Origin: a virus
Length of the DNA: 21,212 bases
IMG/VR virus record: IMGVR_UViG_3300044641_005590
Span: 1-21,212 of that record
Reading direction: 5' to 3' (one strand)
The stretch's first letter is position 1. Each line of letters starts with the position of its first letter. Of the stretch, positions 12,572-20,792 are shown piece by piece. The notes under the pieces are model-generated. The model worked only from the letters and a program-made list of their open reading frames with translations, was not told the origin of the DNA and ran no database searches. Made by a program: the position numbers and the translations under genes.

Positions 12572-12595
12572 AACTCTATAGTCCACTATAGAGTT
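12572..12595. promoter_or_regulatory. CTATAG-N4-CTATAG dyad, copy 3
   Basis: AACTCTATAG, TCCA, CTATAGAGTT: a perfect 10-bp inverted repeat with a four-base centre. It ends 6 bases before the TATAAT that precedes the tail operon, so a bound protein would cover the -35 region. CCACTATAGAG also resembles the core of T7-type phage RNA polymerase promoters. Confidence 0.7.
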
Positions 12596-12599
12596 TAAG

Positions 12600-12609
12600 G
12601 GTATAATGT
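12600..12609 (+). promoter_or_regulatory. tail-operon promoter, leaderless start predicted
   Basis: GGTATAATGT contains a perfect TATAAT (12602-12607). The ATG at 12614 begins 6 bases after it, at the expected transcription start. There is no Shine-Dalgarno sequence. Nearly the same element precedes the starts at 5777 and 6042. Confidence 0.6.
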
Positions 12610-12613
12610 AAAT

Positions 12614-13189
12614 ATGCTAGTAAACAGGCTTAATGTATTTAATTTAGCTTTAATGCAGTTAGGCAAAGATCCTGTAGTCGATGTTAATACTCATACTGTT
12701 GAGTTAGCGAAGTTAAGAGCAGTTGAGCAAATGGCTTTAGAATCTTTACTCCAATCTCATAGATGGGATTTTGCCATTCAGAAGCAGGAACTAACTTTTG
12801 TTCAAGATTTATTAAACGAGGAATTTATTAAGCTTTATTCAATCCCTAATGATTGTATAGAGATATGGAGAGTTTACGACGTTGAAGGCGAGGATTTAGA
12901 TTATTCAAAAGATAGCCGAGGATTAGCGACAAGTTCAGATAGGGTTTTTATCGAATATACCTTTTTGCAAACTGATTACGGGAAATATGATGCGACGTTT
13001 TGCGAAGCTTTAGCAATGCGAATAGCAGCTTTAGCAGCTCCATCAGTGCAGCATTCAGATTCTAAAACCGATTATATTTCAAGCACGGGGCAAAAGAAGC
13101 AGGCGGTAGCAGCAAGTAAAGCCATTGGGAGAAGTCAAAGGAACTGGGAGCAAAACACTACTTGGTTAAGAAACAGGAATAATTATTAA
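12614..13189 (+). CDS. tail tubular protein A-like adaptor
   Basis: Forms the ring joining portal to tail nozzle. At 191 residues it is close to T7 gp11 (196). The N-terminal NRLNVFNLALMQLGKDP and the LLQSHRWDFA motif (residues 45-54) are characteristic of the family, whose consensus includes a helix followed by an HxW-FA step. The gene sits directly before tail tubular protein B, with its TAA overlapping the next ATG by one base (TAATG). It is the first gene of the tail operon, starts 6 bases after a TATAAT box and has no Shine-Dalgarno sequence. Codon use resembles its neighbours. Confidence 0.88.
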   Translation: MLVNRLNVFNLALMQLGKDPVVDVNTHTVELAKLRAVEQMALESLLQSHRWDFAIQKQELTFVQDLLNEEFIKLYSIPNDCIEIWRVYDVEGEDLDYSKDSRGLATSSDRVFIEYTFLQTDYGKYDATFCEALAMRIAALAAPSVQHSDSKTDYISSTGQKKQAVAASKAIGRSQRNWEQNTTWLRNRNNY

Positions 13190-15336
13190 TGCCTCGAATT
13201 TCAATCAATCAAACTAATTTCACTCAAGGTCAAATCTCTAAGCACTTTGCAGGGCGTTATGATTCTAAAGAATACTTAGAGGGAGCTTTAGAATTAACTA
13301 ATGTAATAGTTAGACCCGAAGGCGGAGTGGTTAGAAGACCTGGAACGAAGCTTATCTATAATGGCGTTGCAGGCTCTAAAGGTATAGGCTTTCAGATAGA
13401 TGGTGGCTCAGCCGCTAAAATACTTTTTCAGCCAAATAATACTATCGTAATTATAGACCCAGTTAGCGGAACTCAAACTTTATCAGGGACAGGCTTGGGG
13501 GTTAATATTCATCACATGGATTATGCGAAGGTTAGAAGCTCTCTAATTATTGTGCATCGTTCTTTTGCTCCAAAAGAATTAAAAAGAACGTTTAATACAA
13601 GCACTTCTTTGTGGGAGTGGAGTATTGGTAATTGGGTTTTTAAAGATGGTCCATGGGAAGAATTAAATTTAAACCCTCAATACAAGTTTAGACCAGAGGC
13701 GGATAATGCTAGCAACTGGGACCCAGTACCATTTAGTGGAGGCGGATTTATTGGTACGGGGAATTTAAAAATTGTAAATAAAAACGATAATCCTGTAAAT
13801 TGGATTGGTACATCGGGAGCCTTATTTGATGCTTTTAGTGTAGGAAGAAAAATCAGATTTAGGCAGATAAATACAAGTCCAGCAGAAGAAAAATGGGCGG
13901 TATTTACAATTAATTCTAAAAATACAACAGACGTAAATGTTACAGTAGACCCCGAATATCCTTTTTTAAATGCGGGAATTAATCATCATTCTAAAAATTG
14001 GCGGTTAAGTGCATGGTATCCAAACAATTACCCTGACAAAGTAGCACTTCATCAAGATAGATTATGGTTTTTCCGTGATGGTTGGAGATGGGCGACAAAG
14101 GCAAGCGATTTAGACACGTTTAGTCCGTCAATCCCAAGCTTAAATGATGACACTTATCAAGTTACAAACGATTCAGCAGTTTCAATAGAAGGTATCTCGG
14201 CTAATTCAGAAAGCCCTAAATGGGCGGTAAGTTATCAAGCTTTGCACACTGGCACGGATGGAGGCGGGCAAATTATTCAAGGGCAAAGCACTTATGCAGC
14301 GATTACCCCAAGCACTGTTAGTATCGCTAGCCAGCATGGTTTACCCGTTGGTGAAGTTAAACCCGTTTTAGGCAGATATTTATATTTTACTGATAGCTCG
14401 CAGAGGCGTATTTTTAGGCTTGAATATCAATATATTTACAATGCTTTTTTACCGATTGAAGTTACTGCTAATCAACATGACTTATTTGATATTGGAATTA
14501 AGGATATGGAGTTTATTAATTATCCTTGGAAAATGTTATGGGTAGTTTTAGAGGATGGTTCTATTGCAGTTGGAACAATGGACGATAAAGAAGAAAATTT
14601 TGCGTGGTCAAAAATTGTTTTAGCGAATAATAACAAGGCAAGATATATATTTTCTACGCTAGAAGATTGGGTTTTTCCTGCGAAGCAAAAAGTTTATATA
14701 GTAGATGCTGGCGGGGATATAATCCAGTTTGGAGATATTGAAACACGAAAAGCTGATAGCTTAACAACATTCATTTACACTGGTTCATCCCCGTACACTG
14801 CTAGCGTAGTGTATGACACAGAAGAATTCTTATTAGATTATTTAACTGAATATGAATCAGGAACCAGTTTTAATCTTTCTACTTTGCTATCTACTCAGTC
14901 GCTGGTAATTAAAACAACTTATGCAAATTATTTAACTAAATCTGAAACGATAACACCAGCAAATGATTATCAAGTAGGTGCAAGCTTTTATGCTTCTATG
15001 AGATTAAAACCAGTAGATTATATTCAATCTCAAACGTCAAATAAAAAAGATTTAAAATCATTTCAAAGAATATTTTTTAATTTAGTAGATTCAGGCGAAT
15101 TTCAGATAGCAGAAGAAAATACTATGCCCGAGGGGGCTTTAGTATGGAAGGATGTTAAATTTTGGGATGCGAATAGCAATGTAACTACTCCACCAGCTTT
15201 ATTTACAGGAGAAAAAGAAATAGATTATGGTTCAACTCAAACTTTTAAGCCTACTCTATTAATCAAGCAAACAAAAAATGTACCATTCCAAGTAAACTCA
15301 GTAAGCTATGACATTAATATTAACGAGATCAAGTGA
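13189..15336 (+). CDS. tail tubular protein B-like nozzle protein
   Basis: Forms the tail nozzle below the adaptor ring. It has 715 residues (T7 gp12: 794). The N-terminus matches the family signature: an NFTQGQISKHFAGRYD-like opening, then KEYLEGALELTNVIVRPEGG and the VVRRPGTKLI segment ending at residue 56. The remainder is beta-rich with many aromatic residues (DRLWFFRDGWRWATKASDLD, RYLYFTDSSQRRIFRLEYQY), consistent with a beta-propeller-like body. No receptor-binding domain is obvious. The ATG overlaps the preceding stop by one base; its end overlaps the next gene by 29 bp. Confidence 0.9.
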   Translation: MPRISINQTNFTQGQISKHFAGRYDSKEYLEGALELTNVIVRPEGGVVRRPGTKLIYNGVAGSKGIGFQIDGGSAAKILFQPNNTIVIIDPVSGTQTLSGTGLGVNIHHMDYAKVRSSLIIVHRSFAPKELKRTFNTSTSLWEWSIGNWVFKDGPWEELNLNPQYKFRPEADNASNWDPVPFSGGGFIGTGNLKIVNKNDNPVNWIGTSGALFDAFSVGRKIRFRQINTSPAEEKWAVFTINSKNTTDVNVTVDPEYPFLNAGINHHSKNWRLSAWYPNNYPDKVALHQDRLWFFRDGWRWATKASDLDTFSPSIPSLNDDTYQVTNDSAVSIEGISANSESPKWAVSYQALHTGTDGGGQIIQGQSTYAAITPSTVSIASQHGLPVGEVKPVLGRYLYFTDSSQRRIFRLEYQYIYNAFLPIEVTANQHDLFDIGIKDMEFINYPWKMLWVVLEDGSIAVGTMDDKEENFAWSKIVLANNNKARYIFSTLEDWVFPAKQKVYIVDAGGDIIQFGDIETRKADSLTTFIYTGSSPYTASVVYDTEEFLLDYLTEYESGTSFNLSTLLSTQSLVIKTTYANYLTKSETITPANDYQVGASFYASMRLKPVDYIQSQTSNKKDLKSFQRIFFNLVDSGEFQIAEENTMPEGALVWKDVKFWDANSNVTTPPALFTGEKEIDYGSTQTFKPTLLIKQTKNVPFQVNSVSYDININEIK

Positions 15337-15661
15337 TAAATTAAATCAAATAAATGACCCTTATGTTCAAGATAGATTAAGGGAGCGAGGCGTTGAAACT
15401 TTAGCTTTAGAGGACGGGGATAAACTGCTTGCGATTGCTACTATTTATTCCGATTTTACATGCGATTTTATTTTATTAGAAGAATTATCAAGCTTAGGTA
15501 AACTTAAATTTCTTAAAGAAATTAGAAAAAGCCTGAAATTAACAGAGGAAAGTATCTTTGCTTTTTGCAAAAAAGAAGGGATTAAGGAAAATCGTTTATT
15601 AAGGTGGCTTGGTTTTAGACCCGCAGGGGAAATTCACGAGTATAATGGTTATATATGGTAG
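15308..15661 (+). CDS. GNAT-like small virion protein (T7 gp13-like position)
   Basis: A 117-residue alpha/beta protein. A strand pair (KLLAIATIYSDFTCDFILLE), a central helix pair and the C-terminal RLLRWLGFRPAGEIHEYNGYIW resemble the closing LGF-strand of GNAT acetyltransferase folds. In T7 and relatives the equivalent position, between nozzle and internal proteins, is held by gp13, an assembly factor with a similar fold. The canonical acetyl-CoA loop (Q/RxxGxG/A) is not visible, so catalytic activity is doubtful. It overlaps the nozzle gene by 29 bp and the following gene by 7 bp. The start has only a weak ribosome-binding site, so it may depend on coupled translation. Confidence 0.65.
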   Translation: MTLILTRSSDKLNQINDPYVQDRLRERGVETLALEDGDKLLAIATIYSDFTCDFILLEELSSLGKLKFLKEIRKSLKLTEESIFAFCKKEGIKENRLLRWLGFRPAGEIHEYNGYIW

Positions 15662-16074
15662 ACCCAGCAACAGCAGCAGCCTTAGCTAAAATGAGTATAG
15701 ACTTTGGGAAAGGTCTATTTGGTGCTATTGCCGCAAGAAGAAGGGCGGCTTATGTTGGTAAACAATTAGATGAACAATCTAAAATGCTTTCAATCCAATG
15801 GAATAGAAAGATAACCGAATCAGTGGGGCAAGTTGTAGGCGGTTTAGGTGATCGAGGGGTTAGTTTTTCAGGCTCAATTATGGACTTAGCCTTAGATACT
15901 GCTTTTGATGGAACACTACAGAAGCAAGCACAGAAAAGGCAAATTGAAGCAGAAAAACAAAAGGCTTTAGCTTTAGGTTCAGAGGCGGCATTAGCGGCAC
16001 TTGGTAAAGGTGTTGGAGATGCAATAGGTACTGGTGCTGAATATAAGGTAAAACAAGCAGAGGATAATAAATAA
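15655..16074 (+). CDS. internal virion protein B-like (T7 gp14-like)
   Basis: At 139 residues it is shorter than T7 gp14 (196). An Ala-rich N-terminal helix (AAALAKMSIDFGKGLFGAIA) is followed by a GVSFSGS motif (residues 68-74) of a type common in this family, then a charged helix (QKQAQKRQIEAEKQKALALG) and a hydrophobic Ala/Gly stretch (SEAALAALGKGVGDAIGTGA). Such proteins are ejected first and form a pore in the outer membrane. It overlaps its neighbours by 7 bp and 1 bp. The family call rests on position, motif and composition. Confidence 0.75.
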   Translation: MVDPATAAALAKMSIDFGKGLFGAIAARRRAAYVGKQLDEQSKMLSIQWNRKITESVGQVVGGLGDRGVSFSGSIMDLALDTAFDGTLQKQAQKRQIEAEKQKALALGSEAALAALGKGVGDAIGTGAEYKVKQAEDNK

Positions 16075-18896
16075 TGGGATATGCTTTTTTTGGTGGAGCG
16101 GCAGAAGGCTTAAGCGATAGTATAGATAGAATCGGTGCGATGGTTGATAGGCGTGTCGAGATGGAGCAGGGCATTGAAGCTGTTAAATTATCTAATGATT
16201 TCAATGTAGCCTATGAGCAATCATGGGCAAAAGCCCAAGAGGAAGACCCTTTAGATGGTAATTTTGTTCAAAGGCAAAGTCAAAGTTTTGATACTCTTAA
16301 AAGTCAATATTTAAACAACATTAAGAATAAAAACGTAAGGTTAAAATTTGAAGCTCTTGCAACAAAAGACAAGGGCAACTATATGAGCAAGTCGGCTTTA
16401 TGGGAGACGGAAGCCAAGCGAGTAAGAATTAAACAGGATGCGATGGATATTGAATCTGTAAGCTCTGGCTATGTGTCAAACATTGCAGAGAATACAGGCG
16501 ATATAGCCGCTACTCTTGCAGAGGTTGATGCTCAAGTGGGTAGAATGACTGCTTCATATTCAGGTTTACCAGTAGAGGAACGAATTAAAGCAGTACAGCA
16601 AGTTAAAGACAAATTTGTTTTATCGGGTGTTGATGGCATTACAAGAAAAATACAAAATGATTATGTTACTGGGGATATTGATGAGGAAACAGTCGCTAAA
16701 AGATTTGATGAACTTGGAGATACTATTAATAGTCCTGAATTTATTGGCAGCACTGAGCTTAGGCAAAGGCTTATAGATCAGGTTAGTGCTAAAAAGATAA
16801 CGGCTTTAAACCAGCTTAAGGCTTACAATGACGGAGTAATTGAAAAGAGATTTAAGTCATATCTTGATTTAGCAGCGAAGGGCGAAGCAGTCGAAGACCC
16901 TAATCTGTTAAATAGAGCTTTAAAACTCGGCAAGACAGCAGAGCAGAAAGAAGAAATCCAAAGAGAATATAATATTGCTTTAGAAAAAGGCAAAGCGGCT
17001 ACTTCTGTTTTAAATGGCGATATCGGTTCAGTATCGGACACTGTAACGGATTTAAACAGAAGGGCGGAGACGGCTTCAAGTGCTGGTAATTACGAAGAAG
17101 CACAAAAGCTTTTAGAAGCAGCAAGTGCTATCCAGCAAGGTGGTACGGCTATGATTAAGGCTATCAAAGAAGATCCAGCAGGAACAGCAATAGCCAATGA
17201 TGCAATATTGCAACAAGCTTATCAGGAGGGAGATAAAGAAAAATTCTTTAGAGGTTTAGTTACGAAGTTTGGGATGATGACCCCAGCAAATAAATTGATG
17301 CCTATTCCTGCCGCCGAAAAAGCAAGGTTAGTTAGCACTTTGGTTAATGGTTCTCCTGATGAAGTTGGCAGAGCCATTAAAGGGCTTGAAAGCTGGAATA
17401 TTAAAACTGATTTATTAAAAGATGATACTACTCCGATGGATATTATTATTAATGAAATCTCTAAAGATGTTATAAAGCAGACAGAGAAAACAGGCGATAG
17501 ATCGGCTTTAGCTTTGCTTTGGTACGGAGACAATGATCTTAAGCGTGGTACTTTAATGAAGTATCTTAAAACGCCTATCAGTGCAGATAACAGCAGTTTA
17601 AAGAAAGAAGAAGTTAATAAGGCGATTGAAAAGGTTATAAAGCCTTATGTTTTAGGTTTTGAAAAGCAAGCTGATTTAGCAGGCGGTGCTGGTAATTGGA
17701 TTGTAGCAAATAAAGATATAGTGCGAGGATTAGCATATCAAATAGCCGAGCTTAACCCAAGCATGAAAGGGAAAGCAAGCGAAGCAGTAGCCGAGGCTAT
17801 GCGATTAACGATACAGGATAAATACGTTACACAAAACAAAGGCTCTAATTCAGTTACGATACAGAAAGAATATGCAAGCGAAGGCTATTTATCCTTTTTA
17901 GGCGATAAAAATAAACAAACTTCTTATGCCCTTAGTAATCTTTTTGGTAAAAAAACTTGGGAAGGGATTCACACGGCTTCTCAGAGGGGTGATGAATTTG
18001 GCGGTTTTGGAAAGTTCATTAAAGATGACGTAATGAAGAATTTAAAATTAGAGGCAACAAAAAGAGGGATTAATACAGATAATCTTGATTTAGAAAATAT
18101 TGGGGTAGCTGATTCTTTTAAGCCAAAAACATTAAGCGATACAGGAATGAGCTTTTTAAAAAATTTAGAAACGGTTAAAGGTAAACCAGAGCTTAAAGCT
18201 TACCCAGATACAGACGGGCGTTTTAGTATTGGTTTTGGTACGAAATCTTTCGAGGGAGAGGTCATCACGGCAGAAGAAGCCGAGAGAAGGTTTAGAGAAG
18301 ATATTAAAGGTAGAACGGCAGCAGTAGATCGCATTCAAGATGAAAGAATATCTAGGACAGGCAAAGGCTTAAGCCAAAAACAATATGACGCATTAGTTAG
18401 TTTTATTTATAATCATGGCGAAGGTGAAATGCCTAGTTTGAGATCAGCTGTTATCAGGGGAAATGATGCAGAAGCCGAAAAGCTTTTTAGAACATACGAT
18501 AAATCCACAAGAGGCGGACAAACTAGGCAAGATACGGCTTTAGTCGCAAGAAGAAGCAAAGAGTCTTATTTATACGCAGAGGGAGCTAAAGAATTAGATG
18601 CGGTGGTTAAGCTAACTCCTGAACAAGAAAAGCTAGTAAATCTAAGAGAGGAAGTTACAAGCCGTGTAATTGAAACGGCTATTAGAGATAAGGGAACTTT
18701 TAGACCAGTAGGAAACACTGGCAGGGCTAGGCTTTACGTCAATTACATGATACCTGGACTAAACGCAACCAAGGCTTATCCTTTACCTATCGGGCGTGAA
18801 AGTGGAAATTTTAAATATTTTGAAGTTGATGCGAAGACGGCAGGGTCTTATACTCCGCCAATGCAATATCAAAGGGCTTCTTTTTATTTAGATTGA
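16074..18896 (+). CDS. internal virion (ejection) protein with GH24 lysozyme-like domain
   Basis: A 940-residue protein. The first about 680 residues are mostly helical and charged with no recognised motif, as in T7 core proteins gp15/gp16. Residues about 692-838 form a T4-lysozyme-like domain: LKAYPDTDGRFSIGFGTK (707-724), the LSQKQYDALVSFIYNHGEGE core, and a closing VARRSKESYLY. Such a domain would open peptidoglycan during DNA ejection, as the transglycosylase of T7 gp16 does. Compared with T4 lysozyme, Asp20 is kept (Asp712), Thr26 is Ser (718), and the position of catalytic Glu11 holds Gly703 or Lys702 depending on a one-residue gap, so activity is uncertain. A C-terminal about 100-residue extension follows. 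Overlaps the preceding stop by one base. Confidence 0.85.
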   Translation: MGYAFFGGAAEGLSDSIDRIGAMVDRRVEMEQGIEAVKLSNDFNVAYEQSWAKAQEEDPLDGNFVQRQSQSFDTLKSQYLNNIKNKNVRLKFEALATKDKGNYMSKSALWETEAKRVRIKQDAMDIESVSSGYVSNIAENTGDIAATLAEVDAQVGRMTASYSGLPVEERIKAVQQVKDKFVLSGVDGITRKIQNDYVTGDIDEETVAKRFDELGDTINSPEFIGSTELRQRLIDQVSAKKITALNQLKAYNDGVIEKRFKSYLDLAAKGEAVEDPNLLNRALKLGKTAEQKEEIQREYNIALEKGKAATSVLNGDIGSVSDTVTDLNRRAETASSAGNYEEAQKLLEAASAIQQGGTAMIKAIKEDPAGTAIANDAILQQAYQEGDKEKFFRGLVTKFGMMTPANKLMPIPAAEKARLVSTLVNGSPDEVGRAIKGLESWNIKTDLLKDDTTPMDIIINEISKDVIKQTEKTGDRSALALLWYGDNDLKRGTLMKYLKTPISADNSSLKKEEVNKAIEKVIKPYVLGFEKQADLAGGAGNWIVANKDIVRGLAYQIAELNPSMKGKASEAVAEAMRLTIQDKYVTQNKGSNSVTIQKEYASEGYLSFLGDKNKQTSYALSNLFGKKTWEGIHTASQRGDEFGGFGKFIKDDVMKNLKLEATKRGINTDNLDLENIGVADSFKPKTLSDTGMSFLKNLETVKGKPELKAYPDTDGRFSIGFGTKSFEGEVITAEEAERRFREDIKGRTAAVDRIQDERISRTGKGLSQKQYDALVSFIYNHGEGEMPSLRSAVIRGNDAEAEKLFRTYDKSTRGGQTRQDTALVARRSKESYLYAEGAKELDAVVKLTPEQEKLVNLREEVTSRVIETAIRDKGTFRPVGNTGRARLYVNYMIPGLNATKAYPLPIGRESGNFKYFEVDAKTAGSYTPPMQYQRASFYLD

Positions 18897-18908
18897 GAAG
18901 GTTATTAA

Positions 18909-20792
18909 ATGGTAGATATCAATTTAGCTACATTCCAAGATACCCCAGTCCAAGAAGATTTTAGCCTTCTTTCGATTGGGGGAGGCGTTGAAGCACAGCA
19001 AAGAATACAGCAAGGCTTTGAAACAAACACGGGTATCGCTTGGGGTTTGCAAACGGCAGAAGAGGCGGCTTTAAGAGGATTACAGGCTTTAGGCAGAGAT
19101 GACAAAATGCTTACAGCAGATGAAGCAAATAAGGTTTATGGGGTAGAAGGAAAGTTATCTTTCAATGAAGCAATGCCCGAATCAGTGGCTAAATTAAGAT
19201 ATAACAAGCATATTAATTATGAAGCAAGATCAGAGATTTTAAGCCAAGCAGAGCAGGATAACAAGGGTTTAGAATGGTTTATGCAGGGATTAGCTGGTAA
19301 TGTTCCAGCGATAGCGGAGGCGGGCTTTGGCTTTGCGGTGGTTAGTGGGGCGGCTCCATTCTTAATCAAAGCGGCACAGCTTGCTAAATATGGTGCAGCA
19401 GGCGAAGCGATAGAGGCGGCTTTAATTAGTCCTTTTGCTTTTGGTTCAGGTGCAACGACTGGAATCGTTAGGGGTGCAGTTGGTGAAGGTGCTTATGAAA
19501 CCCTTTTACAGGTAGGGATTAAAGCTCAAGCAGATAGAAACGGTTATGACTATGATATCTTATGGGGTTTAGCGAGTATTGCTTTAGGTAGTGCTGGCGG
19601 TGGATTAGGTGGTTTTTTTCTTGGGAAGCAAGCCGATGATATAGCAAGCACTGTTAAAAACTTTGAAACGGCTTTAGATGATTTAGTCGAGTCGGGAGTT
19701 ATCACAAGAGACGGGCAAGCTTCTATCATGTCTAAGATGATGTCTGATATTAATTCAGGCGTAATCACTGACCCGAAAACAGTTAATGCAGCGTTAAGAG
19801 TTGATTATGGAACAGCTTTAAGAAGCAAGATGGATAATCTTTTTGAAAGTGGTTATTTAGATGGGATTATTTCAAAGGCAGAATTAGATAAGCTCGATGA
19901 TGTTAAATTGCAAAAAGTCGCGAACACTTTAAAGTTTAAAGCTTACTTGAAACAACAAGCAGGCGTAGAGTCTCAGGCATTTGTTCAATATCTTGATGAT
20001 ATAGAAATTAAAATATCAAATCTTGAAACGCAAAAAGTCTTAAACGCAGACAACCCTAGAGTTGTAGAGATTATCCAAAAGAAAATAGATGAAGCCTTAG
20101 ACGAAAAAAACGCAATTAATGCAACTAGAAATCAAGAATTTAACAGGATTATTCAAGCAGTATTAAGAGAAACAGCGGAGGAAGGCTTTACTAAAGCGGT
20201 TAGGACTGGTGAAGATTTTATTCCTGTTACGGCAAGGGAAGTTAGTGATTTAACTTTTGATGAGTTTTTAAAAGAGTACAAACTTGCAGCAAACAATGTT
20301 AGAACAAAAAAAATAAAAACTCTTTCTAATTTTTTAAAAATGCACAGGAAGACACAAGTCAATATAGCAAAGCTTTTCAGGCTTATTGACCCAGTGGAAA
20401 ACAATTTCAACTTTCAGGATTTGCTTAAATTAACAGATGATGAGCTAAAAGCAGCTTATACTAAACAGTTACACGGAAGGCAAATCTTAAATTCATCATC
20501 ATTAGAAGAAGCACAAGGAATTTTAAAAGGCACTTTCAAGCAGGCAGATGAGACCTTTAATGAAGCAGTAGCACAGCTAGGCAAAGAAACAGAAGAAATG
20601 CAGAAGGTTGTAAGCAGCTTAGAGAATAAAGACTTAGATGCAATTTTAAAAGATATGAATATCCCAGAAGAAGAGCTTGCAGCGTTTAAAGCTGAAATAG
20701 AAAGCAGTGCAGAATACCAAGATATTCTCAAGACTGATTCTAAATATCAAGGTATGGCAGAAGCGGCACGTTGTGTCTTGGGAGGGTTGTAA
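18909..20792 (+). CDS. internal virion protein, membrane-active (T7 gp16-like N-terminal part)
   Basis: A 627-residue protein. Residues about 60-95 (LTADEANKVYGVEGKLSFNE) resemble the region near the start of T7-like gp16 proteins. Residues 127-240 are rich in Ala, Gly and hydrophobics (AGFGFAVVSGAAPFLIKAAQ; ILWGLASIALGSAGGGLGGF), which fits several membrane-interacting helices used to build a trans-envelope channel. The rest is long charged helices (about 250-620). It follows the lysozyme-domain protein after 12 bases with a GAGAAGG ribosome-binding site and ends flush with the next gene. T7 gp16 has 1318 residues, so this is half-size. Lacks any peptidase or glycosidase motif that I can see. 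Confidence 0.75.
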   Translation: MVDINLATFQDTPVQEDFSLLSIGGGVEAQQRIQQGFETNTGIAWGLQTAEEAALRGLQALGRDDKMLTADEANKVYGVEGKLSFNEAMPESVAKLRYNKHINYEARSEILSQAEQDNKGLEWFMQGLAGNVPAIAEAGFGFAVVSGAAPFLIKAAQLAKYGAAGEAIEAALISPFAFGSGATTGIVRGAVGEGAYETLLQVGIKAQADRNGYDYDILWGLASIALGSAGGGLGGFFLGKQADDIASTVKNFETALDDLVESGVITRDGQASIMSKMMSDINSGVITDPKTVNAALRVDYGTALRSKMDNLFESGYLDGIISKAELDKLDDVKLQKVANTLKFKAYLKQQAGVESQAFVQYLDDIEIKISNLETQKVLNADNPRVVEIIQKKIDEALDEKNAINATRNQEFNRIIQAVLRETAEEGFTKAVRTGEDFIPVTAREVSDLTFDEFLKEYKLAANNVRTKKIKTLSNFLKMHRKTQVNIAKLFRLIDPVENNFNFQDLLKLTDDELKAAYTKQLHGRQILNSSSLEEAQGILKGTFKQADETFNEAVAQLGKETEEMQKVVSSLENKDLDAILKDMNIPEEELAAFKAEIESSAEYQDILKTDSKYQGMAEAARCVLGGL

